From the NCBI GenBank assembly GCA_022828595.1, contig JAKGHH010000001.1:137969017-138033016 (forward strand): DNA of 64,000 nt, read 5' to 3'. The position numbers and the translations under genes are program-made. Below, piece by piece: positions 23,795 to 38,700 of the stretch. This stretch comes from Nelumbo lutea. Taxonomy: Eukaryota > Streptophyta > Magnoliopsida > Proteales > Nelumbonaceae. Under the pieces are notes generated by a model. It was given only the letters and a program-made list of their open reading frames with translations. It had not been told where the DNA came from and searched no databases. Position 1 is the stretch's first letter, and every line of letters begins with the position of its first letter.

Positions 23795-26700
23795 CTGAAA
23801 GACATTAGGGAACATTCAAATGTTGCAGTGGGGTGGGGTTGGGGGGAGGCAAGAGAGAGATTGTTTCAAAAACGATGCCTAAATCTTTACCTTTGAGGGG
23901 AATTCATCATAGAGATGCGAAGGAATCATCTCAACTCTGTTCAAATCAGTTTCCCACAGCCTAATCTGCTCACAAAAAACATTTCAGCTTACCACAATTG
24001 ATGACAAATAAATGCACTCTCAGTAGAACATGTTTACTTAAGAAGAAATAGAGTGATGTCCAAGAACTTGGCAAATTTGCCAAGACTGAGTGGACCCCTT
24101 TACAAGCTCGTCAAGTGGATTGAGCCCAAGGATATAGCCAATTAGCCCAGTTATACTGTCCAATATTGGGGAGAAGGGCACCTGATCTGTAACATTCTCC
24201 GGTACAGATGGTATCTTCTCTGCAACTCGAGGATGTGCATTCTGCTGAAGGAAAGAAATTATCTGCAGGTACGCAAATTTCAGGAATTATTTTTTTTAAA
24301 GAAAACTCCTGGAGAAAAAGTAACACAAAACGCAGAGTCAAGGATAACTGCAGCCTTTTGAGTTCAGACGAGACAAGGACAGATCTACTAGGTAAAGAAG
24401 TTCTACATCAGGTAAAGATGGTTAAGGTAATCTTCCATAGCAGACCATTGCTTCCATCTCTGCAAGAATTATGCTCTTCATTTGACACATTAAAGTAGAT
24501 TACCCACCCATGGAAAAAACACAACTCAAATTCATATATTCAGTTGATTTTAAACAACACACTACTGGACTTATTTCCTATATTAGTGATAAACACACAA
24601 AATGATTATTTTAGTTTAATAATGTCTATTTTATAATTATAATCTCAAAAAAGAATGAACAAAAAAGTATTTTATAGTAGGAAGTAGAAAACTGCTAGGC
24701 AATTAGGTGAGGTGAGCCTCAAAGGGCACCTTGTTGCCTAGGCGTCGCCTTGACAGCTATGATACTCATATAGACTTCTTCAGATAAGTCATCATGCAAA
24801 AATGCATTGTTTACATCTAGTTGATGTAATTCCCATCCCTTACTGGCTGCAAGAGTTAGAAGGCAGTGAAGAGTAGCTAATTTTGCCACGGGCGCATATG
24901 TGTTATGGTAATCAAAGCCTTCAACATGGAAGTGGGCAGGTGGCCAGCGTGCTCATTAAGGTTGAAGCATGGACAAAATTGGTTTTGTGGTATGAATGAT
25001 GGGATTTTCATCCATAATAGGTTCGCCAATAGTGGGCTCGCTTGGTCCTTCAATAAAGCCAATGGGACGGCGATTTGGTTTGAAGATTGCTGACTAGGCA
25101 ACATGGTATTAGTGAAAGGAAAGGTGTCCTCATAAAAGGATACATCCCTGGAGGTTAAAATATGGCCAATTCCTAACATGAGCACAAGTCGGTGGCTTTC
25201 CAAACAGGAGTTCATATGGGGTTTTGCCTTGTAGAGGAGCAGCTGGAAGATAGTTAATAATGTATGCCGCTCTAAGAACACACTCTCCCTAGAAAGATAT
25301 GGGTAATGAAGCCTGAAATCTTAATGCTTTAGCCACCTCTAAAAGGTGCCGATGTTTCCTCTCAACGATTCCATTCTGTTGAGGGGAATCCACACAAGTG
25401 TGTCGGTGTACGATGTCGTCTGTAAAGAATTGTTGCATGGGACCAGAAAAGAACTCTTTCCCGTTGTCGGATCTGATAGACATGACAACCTGATTAAACT
25501 GAGTCCGCACCATATTACAAAAGGCCACAAGAAGATTGTGTCTCAGATTTATGTCTCATGAGGTAAAGCCAAGTACATCTACTATAGTCATCCACATAGT
25601 AAAAAATAATCGTGCTCCAGAGTGGGACGGAGTATGATAGGCTCCCCAAATATCACAATGAATGAGAGCAAAAGGCATCTGTGCTCGTAATGAACTTATT
25701 GGAAAAGGAACACATGTACGCTTGGCGCGTTCACAAATATCACAAGCATTCTTATTTGAAGGGGAAAGTCTACCACCAAAGAGGAGGGACATCTGACATG
25801 GTGACGTGTGCCCGAGTCTGTTGTGCCAAGTGGAAAAACTGCCTTCAGCACTGATGGAGAGAGCTGCTGAAACCGGAGTGGCTTGTAGAAAATACAGTCC
25901 ATCACACAGCGTTCCCTTGCCAATCAGCATGTTCGAGACTTGGTCCTGTAATGTGCAACAGGTAGAAGAAAACGTAGCAACGCAATTGAACTAATGGGTG
26001 AGCTTACTTATGGAAAGCAAATTATGTGTGAAAGATGGCACATAAAGGACGTCTCGAACTATTAAATTGGGAGCTAGAACAATTGTTCCTTTGTGTGTAG
26101 AAGTGATAACAAAACCATTGGGCAAATGTACAGGAATAGGAACTTTCAAAATTTCATGGTGGAGTAGGCAAGATAGGTTGGAGGTCATATGATCCGACGC
26201 TCCGGTGTCAAGAATCCAAGAGCATTGTTCACCAAGTGGAGAAAGGCGATAAATAGAAACATTGATTGTGTTAGACAGTGTATGCCCTTAGCTCCAATCA
26301 AATTGATGTACATTATGACATTTATTGTAAATGAATAAAGTACATATTTGATTCGTGTTATAGTGGTGTCTTTCTGTGTAATACCCTTAAACTGGACACT
26401 TATGAGACTCGTGTTAGTTTAGAATGTTCACAGCCATTGGATGAGTCTGGGGAGATTTATCCTACTAAGGCTGACACTAATGTGCCACCAAGTGTTGGGA
26501 TGGCTTGTCTCAGCTGCCAGGGTGAGACCCGAGGTACATGCAGTGTAGGTTTACTTGAAATCCTGAACCATACCAGATTTCCAGTATTGCCCTGGACCTT
26601 GGTGATTAGTGGGCAAAACTGGAAAGTTACACCTGATCCCTACACTCGATTGTGATATTGTACTAGGTGTCGGATTGGGTTGTCTTTGATATGCCAATTA

Positions 26701-29700
26701 GTGAGATCCTTAGCGGGGGTCAAAACCTGGGTATGTTGGGACAGTCTAAGAATTCATCTGAGTGGGTGATCATAGTGACAAGATCAGCCCCTTTGTCGGA
26801 CAAAGGTAATGATCGGGGATGCACTCTCTCTGATGGAAACCAAGATTGTCGGCATCCGGTTTCAATCGTTGAAATTTGTTTTGCAAAATATATTTATATA
26901 CGAATATACATATATATATTATGGTTTCAAAATGTTTGCAAAATGTTTTAATTCCCGAGATCCATGTGAGTAAGAGTGCAGCGCTATTCCTTGCAGCCGA
27001 GGGAGAGGTCCTCTCTTGTCGGGCAATGTTTGATCATTATGGGCTGAGAGGTTAAGTGTAAGACCATTGAGGGTAATACCTGATGGGCTAATCTTGCATC
27101 TGCCCACAGTCCCTGGGTTTTTATAAGGTGGCTTGGCCCAGGGACCACTTAGTGTAAGTGTTGGGCCCATTAGAAGTCCATGTGATGGGCTTCAGGGGGT
27201 TCACTATCTTTTCAGTGAATCCGGCCAGGCCTTGTAACAAAGGTTGGGCTGAACCCATGTGGCTGATGTGTAGATCAATGTTTGGGTCCCACGCCATACA
27301 AAGAAGCCCAACTGGGCAGTAGGTTGGAAGCAGCTTGAGCACTTTGACTTATTGGGCCTAAAGCCCATTTCGAATTGGCCTAGTTTGGCTAGTTAAATTA
27401 ACGGGGCGGATCTGGGATTAAATTAGTAGATAAGATAAGGTCTTACCCTATCAACTCAGAGAGTCCAGATCTGAATTCAGACCTGGAAACCTCCTAATGA
27501 TATTAGGAGAGAGTTGATCTAATATGCAAATAAGATAAGGGCTTATCCTTATCTCTTAAAGAGAACTCCTTATCCAAATACAAATTTGGATTAGGAAACT
27601 CCTAATGAGATTAGGAGCTCTCTTTAAGGCTATAAAAGGATGAGGGGGCGAACCATTCAGTTCATCCTCAGCATCCCGAGCATCTCAGAGATCAGATCTC
27701 AGAGCACCAAGAGAAAAGACAGCAACAGTGTGACTACGCCATCTTCTCCCTGTGTTTCCTCCAATTGCCGCCATACTGCTAGTTCGATCTCCTTCCTTTG
27801 TAGGAGCGATCAAGAGGTGTCTTGATATCAGTCTTTGGAGAAAGGATGATCAGAAGTTGTGCTCACTGACTCCATCGAATTCTTGTTGAAGGATTCGGTT
27901 CGTTGGACGGACCTTGTTGATTCTGCTCCACCATTCATTGTGTCATCTTCAGTGGGAGTAGTCTTTGGAGTCTTTCTTTGGGCGTGAACACCTTCGTTGG
28001 GAGATATTGCATCTTCGTATCCGGTATATCCCTCTCCTACTATTTTTGTTCAGATCTGGTTCGGTTCTTGGTTCAAGATTGATCCTTGAAAAATGCAGTT
28101 TTTCTAAAACAGGGAATGCGATTCCCACTTGGGAGAGAGAAATTTTTGAAATTTTCGGTTCTTGGTTCAAGATCTCTCATCCCTTCATATTGCATTGAAG
28201 TGTTGGCTATTAGAATTCAAGAGCGGTATAAAATAATTGTAAACCAAGAAGAAAGAGGCATCACAACCTAAGCATTTCAGACCTAATAATTTGGTGAATA
28301 GCTTGTATAAAATAATTGTGAAAGTGCTGTCCCTCGAGATAAAGAAGGTCTGCCCCTAATTTCTCTTCCAGGATACAAGCCTCTTCTCAAATCTCTCCAC
28401 TACCGGAGTCCTTTCATTCTTAGGGTTATCTCCTAAAGGGAGGCCCAAGTACATCAAAGGCCATTCTTAGATTGCACAATCTAACACACCTTCATAATTC
28501 CTTAACTCCCTCTCCTCCACATTCACCCCCACCACACAACTCTTATCAAAGTTCACCTTGAGGTTAGACATCTGCTCAAAAAGTTGTATTGCTAATTTTA
28601 AATTCCGGATCCAGCTTATATTCCCACTCTCAGAAAACAAGATTGTGTCATTTGCAAACTGGAGATGTGTCAGTGGTACCTCCTCCCTACCAACTCTCCA
28701 CCCTTTTATCAGATTCCTCGAGTATGCTCTATGGATCAATCTCCCAAGTACATCAGCCATCAGGGTAAAAAGAAAGGGGGAGAGTGGGTCTCCTTGTCTT
28801 ATACCTTTCAAAGCAGGAATAAAGTCAACCACTATTCCATTCACCAATATAGAATAGTGACAAGTCCTAATACAGCCCAAAATCCATTTACACCACTTAT
28901 CTCCAAAGCCACAGCTTCTCAACACCTCCACTAAAAAAGATCAATCCACTAAGTCATAAGCCTTCTCCAAGTCCAATTTGCATACCACTCCCTTCTTAGA
29001 TTTCCTGAAGCTCTCCAGACTCTCATTTGCAATGAGGATTTGATCAGTGATCTGTCTTCCCTCCACAAAACCTCCTTGGTTGGGTGCAATAATAGAGGGA
29101 GAGTCACTCTAATTAGGTCCACCCTAGCTAACTTACCTAAGTATTATTTGTCAGTGTATCCCCACCTAGGTTTCCAACTTATTGGAAAAATTAATGAGGA
29201 ATTTTCTGTAGGAGTCGGGAGAGGAGAAGAGAGATCATAGGGTGAGATGGGAGGTGGTATATAGATGTAAAAAACTAGGTCTTGGGATTGGAAACATCAA
29301 GAAAATGAATATGGCGTTGTTGGGAAAATGGTTGTAGAGGTTCATAGTGGAAAAGGAAAAATTGTAGACAAAGATCATGGCTAGCATACATGGGCTGGAA
29401 GACAACGGTTGGGATTCTGGAATTGTGGCAAGGGCTACAACTACTTCTCCGTGGAAATCCATCCATGATTTGCTTCCAGTTTTCTCCCCTTGGATCAGGT
29501 ACGATGTCAACTCTGGCAATCGAATAAAATTTTGGGAACATCTTGGGGTTGGGGTTTCACCTCTAAAGCACCAGTTTCCTTCCTTGTATGCTTTGTCAGC
29601 TTTGAAAAATGAACCTATCTCTTCTTTTTTAGTTCCTTCAAGTAGAAATCTGCTGAATTAAAAAATATGAAAGAAAGTAGTTTCTTGAAGCGAGAAGGAA

Positions 29701-32700
29701 GAGGGAAGGAGAAGAAGAGAAGAAGAGAAGTTAAAAGAAAAGAGAGCAATTAATCTGGCCGCCCCCTTCACTTTTTATTTATACTAATATAATAGAACAA
29801 TACAAAGACAACTACGCCCTTATAGGGCGGCAAAACATAAAACAACATATATAACACTCAAAAAACATAATAAAATTTGGACTCACATAACTAGTGTGGT
29901 CCCCACCTCCTACCTAACAACTAAAAAAATATACTTAGAAAAACATCATAAAACTAATTAATCTTCAACACTCCCCCTCAAGTTGGGAGTAAATGTACAC
30001 ATTCCCAACTTGCGTAGATCATGTTCAAGCTTCATAGATCATGTTCAAGCTTGTTCCTTGCCACCCCTTTAGTGAGAACATCAACCAGCTGCAACTTTGA
30101 AGAGACATAGCAAACAAACTTCTCCGGTCGTTACCCTTTCTCTTATAAAGTGACTATCAACTTCAATGTGTTTTGTCCTATCATGCTGAATTGGATCGTG
30201 GGCAATATTGATTGCAGCCTGATTGTCACAGTATAACATCATAGGTTCCTCTGCTTTCACCCCAATCTCACTCAAAAGATATCTAACCCAAAGAAGTTCT
30301 GAGACACCATGAGCCATGGATCTATACTCAGCCTCTGCACTTGACCTTTCCACAACTGCTTGCTTCTTACTCTTTCAGGAGATCAAGTTTTCACCTACAA
30401 AGGTACACACTCCTAATGTAGACCTCCTGTCATCTAAGCATCCTGCCTAGTCTACATCTGTATAGGATTCTAGTTTCAGGTTCTCATGATTTGAGAAAAG
30501 AATGCCTCTGCCAGGGTGCTTTTTCAGATATGCAAGTATTCTCTCAATAGCTTCCCAGTGTTGAACCCGAGGTGCATGCATGTACTGACTCACAACACTA
30601 ACAGCATAAGAAATATCTGGTCGTGTCATACACAAATACAACAATCGGCCCACCATTCTTTGGTATTTCCCCACATCCTTTACCAATTCACCATCCACAC
30701 CATTAATTCTGTGATTTGGATCAATAGAAGTGTCTGCTAGTTTGGTCCCCAGCTTCCCAGTTTCTCGCAGTAGGTCAAGTACATACTTTCTCTGTGCAAT
30801 GAAGATCCCATGCTTGGATCTTGCAACTTCAATCCCTAAGAAGTATTTGAGCTCACCAAGATCTTTGATCTCAAATTCTTACTGCAATGATTTTTTGAGA
30901 TCATCAATCTCCTCCAGATCATTTCCCGTCACCACTATATCATCCACATACACAATCAGAATTGACACCGAAGCATCTCTCCTCTTCACAAAGAGGGTGT
31001 GATTAGACTGTGTCTGTGTGTATCCAAAACAAATGAGTGCCCCTCTGAACCTATCAAACCAAGCCCTAGGTGATTGTTTTAATCCATATAGAGATTTTCT
31101 GAGTCTACACACCTTTCCTTTATCAACATTTTCATAAAAGCCTGCTGGAATGTCCATATATACCTCCTCCTGTAGGTCACATTGAAGAAAGCATTTTTGA
31201 CATCAAGCTAGAACAAGGGTCATGTATAGGTGGCAGATAGAGATAAAAGGATACAAACTGAACTCATCTTAGCTACTAGTGCAAAGGTTTCCAGATAATC
31301 AACACCATAGGTCTGAGATACCCTTTTGCTACCAACCTTGCCTTGCACCTCTCTATCTTGCCATCGACATTATACTTCACTGTGAATACCCATCGACATC
31401 CGACTGTCTCCTTGTCTGGGGGGAGATCAACTATTTCCCAAATTTGGTTTTTGACCAAAGCATCCATCTCATCTTGCATGGTTGTTTTCCACTCAGGTTT
31501 GGAGAGAGCCTCAGTAACATTCCTGGGTATAGACACAGAATCCAGGAAAGAAAGAAAAGCACGGTCGGAGGGTGATAAAGCACTGTAGGAAAGATGGTGT
31601 GAAATGCAGTGGGTTGTACACTCTTCCCCTTACGAAGTGCAATGGGAAGATCAAGGTTAGTGGGATCAGCTGCAACAATGGTGTTAGGGACAGAAACATT
31701 ATCATCAGCAAACATAACAAGCTCAGGCTCAAGAGGAATACTTGGAATTGTATCTGTCGAATCTGGAGTTTTAGAAGGACTGACAGAGTGGTGTGGGTCG
31801 AGGATGTGTGGAGTCAACCATCATCTGTCGGCACTGATATTGCTGTGAGGCTGCCCGTAGTGGCTCAGGTAATGAAACTGGAGGTGCAGGTACTGGCTGA
31901 ACCGATGTTGGCTGAACTGATGGCGCAGGTGGTGGCTGAACTGATCGAAGCACCACAGAAACAGGAAGAGGAACAGATTGTGAGTTCTCCTCCCCAAAAC
32001 TCTCCCCCTGAAGAGAACCACTCGAGAAGAAGAATGTGGATTCAAAAAAGGTAACATCCATAGTGACAAATCTGCTCCTCGACACTAGGTCATAACAGCA
32101 ATACCCCTTTTGGTTCAGAGCATACCCAAGAAAAACACATTTCTTGGCCTTAGAATCCAATTTCTTGCAATGAGGGCCAAGAATGTGAACAAAAGAAACA
32201 CAACCAAAAACCCTCAGAGGTATATAAAATATCTCCCCATCTGGAAAAAGAAGGCTAAATGGCACCTTAAACCCCAAAGTCCGTGAAGGAACACGGCTAA
32301 TCACATGTACGGCTGTAAGAACTGCATCTCCCCAGAACTGCACAGGAGCTGAAGCACACACCATAAGACTCCTTGCCACCTCCACAATGTGTCTGTTTTT
32401 CCTCTCAGTAACTCCATTATGTTGCGGTGTATATGCACAACTGCTCTGATGAACTACACCATGTTCTAAGAGATACATGGTTAGGTCCTTCTCAAAGTAC
32501 TCTATGGAATTATCTGATCTAAAAGCCTTAGTTCTCACTCCAAATTGTGTGAGAATCATCTAGTGGAATTGTCGTACTAAGTTAGGAACCTCATCACGTG
32601 ATCTCATCAAATATATCCAAGAATATCGTGTATAATCATCCACAAACAAGAGAAAGTAACGGAATCCTCCCATGGAAGGGATTTGATATGGCCCCCATAC

Positions 32701-35700
32701 ATCAGTGTGAACAATATTAAAAGCAGTACTTTTATTACTTGGTTTAAAAGACTATCTGCAATGCTTTCCTAACTGACAACTCTCACACTCCAAAGTAAAT
32801 AATTGGACAGACTCAAACAACTTTGGGAAAAGACATTTCAAAGAACTAAAAGAAAGATGTCCCAAGCGATTGTGCCAAAGCATAATTTGGTTTACTGACT
32901 CTGACCCACTACTACTGTTGTTGCTAACATAATGGACCTGATGTCTCGGAATCTCATCCAGAAGGTAGACACCATTCACCTCACGATCACTCCCAATCAT
33001 CTTCTTTGACTCTAGATCCTGCAAAACACAATTAGCAAGAAGAAAAATCACAGAACAATTCAAATTTTTTGTCAAAGAACTAACAGACAGTAAGTTGGTA
33101 TGAAGTCTAGGGACATGTAAAACAGAGGACAGAATTATATCATTGGTCACTCTAACTGTCCCCTTCCCAGCAATGGGCATATGTGAACCATCTGCTGTAG
33201 AGACTCTGTCTCTACCAGAGCACAACTGATAAGAACTGAAAATGGTAGGGGCATTAGTCATATGCTCATATGCTCCTGAGTCTATAATCCAGGGAGGTCC
33301 CTCGTTACCTGAAGTGGTTGCAAGATTCGCAGTTGCATATGAACTACTTGTATGTGCAAAGGAAGTGGTGTAGTTGGCTCCTGCATTCTGCTTTCCATCT
33401 GGAGGCTAGAGCTGGGTGAATCTTTCTTACTCATAAGCTGTCCAAACCCTTCTAATTTTGTTCTCACTGCTGCTACTGCAATGGATTCCCAATCAGTTTG
33501 GGAGAGAGGGGCTGAAGAGTCTCCTGTAGTGGCTACATTTGCATTTACCTTCTTGTTTCTTATCCGAGCAAGTATAAGATTTGGATGAAGCTTCCAACAA
33601 GTGTCCCTGGTATGCTTAGGCTTCTTGTAATAATCACACACCAAGTCCTTATCTTCCCTTCTAGTCTCACTACTCCCCCTGTCTCCATTCGGCTTAGGTT
33701 TTGTTGTACCAACCATTGCCGATTGGTCCATCCCAGGTTGTCTCAGCATTACATTCCTCCTACTCTCCTCTCCAGAGACAAAAGCATAGGCCTGAGAGAA
33801 TGTGACACCCTCCCTAGAAAGAATATGCTGCATAGCAATGTCAAATTCAAGGTTCAGCCCTGCCAAGAACTCAAAAACCCTATTCCTCTCTACCAGTTTG
33901 TGATAAGTTGTTGCATCATTTACACTTACCCATACCACAGTTTCTAAGTGATCTATTTCCTACCATAGGGTTTTCAGCACGAAGAAATACACAGCAAGAG
34001 GTTTTTCTCCCTGTTTCATACTTATACCTGATTTCTTAACTGATAGGCTCTAGCTTCATTTTGCTTATGATAGTAGGTTTTAGTCACTCCATTCCAAATC
34101 TCCTTAGTAGTATTAGCCCATAGGAAATTTTTTGCAATATGAGGTAACATAGAATTACACATCCAGGACATTACCATGTAATTCTCTTGCACCCATTGGG
34201 AAGAGTCTGTATTAGGTTTCTTCTCCACCCCAGTGATATACCCTAATTTTCCACGAGAACCAATAGCCATCTTAGCTGATTGTGCCCACTCCAAATAATT
34301 TGTTCCATCAAGTTTTACTGTAGCAATGATCCCAGACCCAAAAATATCACTACTACCTCCAACACCCAGTCCCATAGTACCGGTAGATTTCATCTCGGTA
34401 TTCCAACTCTCCATTTTACTTCAAACAATTCAACAATAAGAAAAAATAGACTGGAGACCATCAAAAAATAATTTAATACCACACACACAAAAACCAATGT
34501 TAAGGGCCCGCAAATAGGATCTCGTCAAGTCGATTAACGGGGAAAGCTTCTTGTTTTCCCTTGTTTCTCCCTTTTCTCGAGGAACCTATCTTTAGCGCCT
34601 TTATGGTGATTTGTTAAAGAGATCACCAACTCTCCTCTGCTCTTTCTTGACTAAAATTATCGATAGTTTTATTGAATAACATCTGCTCCTTTAAATAGGA
34701 ATTACAAGAGTCCTTCTTAAGGAAACTTTCTAAAAACATTAAGAAACTTTCCAAAAAGAGACTTTCTAAAAAAAATAAGGAAACTTTATGAAAAAAAAAC
34801 ATTAAGAAACTTTCTAAAAGACATAGGAAATAATAATGCTACTGCCTAATTAATAGGAACACTGAATTTAGCTAAGAGATAAGATAGGAACACTGAATCT
34901 AGCTAAGAGATAAGATAGAATAGGAACACTGAATCTAACGCCCCTTACTGCTGCTGTCTACGGCTGTATTCCTTTCCAACAAAAGCATCCACAATATTAC
35001 TCCCCTCTTGGACTAAGAGCTTGTCCTCAAGCTCGAATTCAAGATGGGTGTCTTGAAACAAAGTCAAAGGAATCCAGGTAGCTTCAGCCAATGGTAAGCT
35101 GGCCCATTCCACCAGAACCTCAACAACACCTCGATTAATAATGGAACGAACAATAGATTGAGGTTGGGGAATGATTTTGCCCTCCTAGATCGAGTTCCAA
35201 TGAAGAGGGTTCATCCTCATCTTCCTCTTGTTCCACCAGGAGGCAGAAAAGTCTCTTGCACTTGTGCCCTGCTGAGTAAAGTTCATCACAATTAAAACAG
35301 CGTCCCCTCACCCTGCGTTACAAGCGCTTAATAGGGGGTGCAACAACGCTGCTTCCCACACTGGATGCCAATCTGGAATTGTTGCTCGTCTGTGGTTTCT
35401 GTTCTTGGCTGGCTGCTGAAGATGGAACCATTCCGAGTGGTTTCGGAGCTGCCCATGTTGTTTGAGGCCGCTCTATACTGATACTTCCGCGGTTGAGTTG
35501 CAATTTGCGTTCAAAAGCGTGAGCCAAATTCATAGCAGTAACCCCGCGGTGAACATGTCAACTTGTTGGTCTAGTCGTATTGAAGATGCTCTTACAAGGA
35601 GGGTCTAAAACTGATGCTGATACTCAGCCACAGTTCCAGTCTGTTTGAGGTTGATTAGTTCGCCTAATGGATTGCTTGTTAATGGGGGCCCAAATCTGAG

Positions 35701-38700
35701 AAGGCAGTAGGATTTGAATTGGGTCCAACTAAGCCCAGGTTCCTCCTGCTCCAATTTGTAAAACCAGAGTTGCACCTCCTCTGTCACGTGGAATGCGGCT
35801 AAGCCTACCTTGTCCATGTCCTCTGTCTGTTGGTTGCGAAAGAACTGCTCACATCTGTACAACCATCCCAAAGGATCTTCATATCCATTATAGGAAGGGA
35901 ATTCCAGCCTGTTGTATTTGGGAACGATTGCGGTTCCCTAGGCAACGACCTACTGCTCGCCGGACAATTCTACCATGTTTGGTCGACGGCCGTCTCTGGT
36001 TGCAACCCCTTCTGAACTCTTTTCCTTGCTAGAAAAATATAACTCCATCAAGCGCCTCAATTCTCAGACGTCGTCCTTGATCTCGGGCACCTCCTTGCTG
36101 TTTTCCACGAGTTTGTGCTCCAGATCATGAATCCTAGTCTTCAATTGCTCAAAGTCACCCATGACGCCCTGCTCTGATACCAAATTGTTAAGGGCCCAAG
36201 AATAGGATCTCGTCACAGGTCGGTTAACGGGGAAAACTTCTTGTTTTCCCTTGTTTCTCCCTTTTATCGAGGAGCCTATCTTTAGCGCCTTTATGGTGAT
36301 TTGTTAAAGAGATCACCAACTCTCCTCTGCTCTTTATTGACTGAAATTATCGATAGTTTTATTGAATAACATCTACTCCTTTAAATAGGAATTACAAGAG
36401 TCCTTAAGGAAACTTTCCAAAAAAGAACTTTCTAAAAACATTAAGAAACTTTCCAAAAAAAGACTTTCTAAAAAAAATAAGGAAACTTTCTAGAAAAACA
36501 TTAAGAAACTTTCTAAAAGACATAGGATATAATAATGCTACTGCCAAATTAATAGGAACACTGAATTTGGCTAAGAGATAAGATAGGAACACTAAATCTA
36601 GCTAAGAGATAAGATAGGATAGGAACACTGAATCTAATGCCCCTTACTACTGTTGTCTGCGGTTGTATTCCTTTCCAACAAAAGCATCCACAATAACCAA
36701 CCCTTTCGGAAGAAGAAAACCCTATCTGGAGGGAAATCTCTCTCCCCCCCATGCCTCCCAACAGAGAGAAGTGAATCGATCACTCCGGGAGACCTAGAAA
36801 ATTTCAGAAACCAAACCGCCCTCTTCAAAAAATCAAAAGAAAACTAACATTACCTGGGCGCCCAAGATCAGATAAAAAACAAAGAGTCCAACTTTTCTAG
36901 GACTCTTCCCCGTACTCCAGTTCTTCCTGATTTTGATTTCAAACAGTAGATCACCTTCCTGATGTCTAAATCCCACCAAAAACTCCAAGAACCGGGCAAT
37001 CTATAGTAGATCGATCAGCCCTTTACTTCTTCATGCAGTTAGCTGATCTAGGCTGCATGAGAATGCTTCAAGAAACCCTAGTCGATGCTCTGATACCAAG
37101 TAGAAATCTGCTGAATTAAAAAATATGAAAGAAAGTAGTTTCTTGAAGAAAGAAGAAAGAGAGGAGAGAAGTTGAAAGAAAAGAGAGTAATTAATTTGGC
37201 CGCCCCCTTCACTTATTATTTATACTAATATAATAGAACAATACAAAGACAACTATGCCCTTATAGGGCGACAAAACATAAAACAACATATATAACACTC
37301 AAAAAACATAATAAAATTTGGACTCACATAACTACTGTGGTCCCCACCTTCTATCTAACAACTAACATAAAACATCTACTCGGAGAAACATCATAAAACT
37401 AATTAATCTTCAACACTTCAGACTCCAATTCTAGTTTTGGGTGGAACCTCGGCCTGCGAAGGGCAATTAGGGATACAGACTTGGACAGCCTCTTACCTTT
37501 ACTAGCCATCCTTGAGAATATCTTCCTTGATCCTAATAGGGAAGACACCAGAGTTTGGATCCCTTCTACTTCAGGAACCTTCTCTTGTGCTTCATTTTCT
37601 GAAACCTTAACTCGGTCATTTGTCCCTTCTGGTGTGTCCTTTCCGATTAAGGAATTTTGGAGCAAGTCCATTCCTCCTTGGGTTGGGTTTTTTGTTGGGA
37701 AATTTTCCTGGAAAGAATAAATACAAATAATCTGCTTCAGAAAAAGAGACCAAATTCTTGTTTACTTCCTAATAGATGCTCTCTCTGTAAGATGATGGGG
37801 AATCCGGTGTAAGGTTACTAAAACTGTTTGGGAGTGGGTACTTTCTCGCTTTGGGTTTACTTGGAACCCTCCTGAGAGTGTCCAAGGTTTGTTCTCCTCT
37901 TCGTTTTTCAGATGGCCTACGAAGCGAGGGAAAATGATGTGGAGGAGAATTAGGGCAGCCGTGTGTTGGTCACTATGCGAAGAAAGAAACTCTCGAATAT
38001 TTTCATAAAAGGAAAGATCCCTGGAAGAACTATTAGACCCAATACTTTTAAGGGCTGCCCACTGGCTAAAAACTATGGAACTGTTCTCAGACTTTCCTAT
38101 TGCTGACCTGTTAAGAAACTAGAAAGAGATAGCAACCTCTACTCTGTGTAAGAGGACTCTTAGTCCCTTGTGGTCCTCTCCTCCCTCCGGATTTATAAAA
38201 GTGAGTTTTGATGGCAGTAGCATAAGTTATTCAGGGCCCTCTGGGATTAGGGGAGTTTTCAGGAATGAGAAAGGGACTGTTATTGCTCTGTTATCAGGCC
38301 CTATTGGAGAAGGAGACTCTATTAGGGCTGGAGATCCTTGCAGCTTTGGATGGGGTTCAAAGAGCAAGGGAACTAAATATCAGTCAGCTGATTTTGGAAG
38401 GTGATTCAAAGGTGGTGATTAGCTGGTTGAAGAAAGAGGACAGTGGCTTGTGGAGTTACAATAATGAAAAGAAAAAATTCTTATGGCTATGTAGAGGCAT
38501 TGAGATACAAGACAGCTGGGTGAAAAGGACTGCTAATTCTTTTGCAGATGAGTTGGCTGAGCAAGGGGTGAATAGGGAGGCTATTTTTTGGGCTATTTTT
38601 TAATCTTCTTTCATTGTAATTTTCTGATGGGGAGATAAGACTCTTTATCTCCCCCTTTTTTGTACCTAAAGCTTCATAATTCTTAATAAAGTTTCTGTTA

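Larger units (their letters stand above)
34498..36695 (-). mobile_element. mini Ty3/gypsy (chromovirus derivative) with gag and chromodomain-like tail only
   Basis: 2198 bp nested in the leader of copia-2, with LTRs of 499 and 510 bp and ACCAA target duplications (34493-34497 and 36696-36700). The internal 1.19 kb encodes gag with a zinc knuckle and then a chromodomain-like C-terminus. Protease, RT, RNase H and integrase are absent. It has the PBS TTGGTATCAGAGCAGGGC and a polypurine tract, so it keeps what it needs to be copied by a helper. Confidence 0.88.
29641..37415 (-). mobile_element. copia-2, nested in the LINE
   Basis: 7775 bp including the mini-gypsy inside it. LTRs of 330 and 317 bp are flanked by CTTCA (29636-29640 and 37416-37420), and the LINE reading frame resumes exactly across it. 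The minus-strand gag-pol has several stops. The LTR ends are TG...CT on the minus strand. Confidence 0.92.

Noticed and set aside
24111..24341. Minus-strand open frame overlapping the TFB2 exon at 24182-24262
   Set aside because: It reads a different frame from the exon; splice sites and family sequence support the shorter exon.
31572..32054. Plus-strand 160-codon frame
   Set aside because: It is the antisense of copia-2 pol, which has clear integrase and linker sequence on the minus strand.
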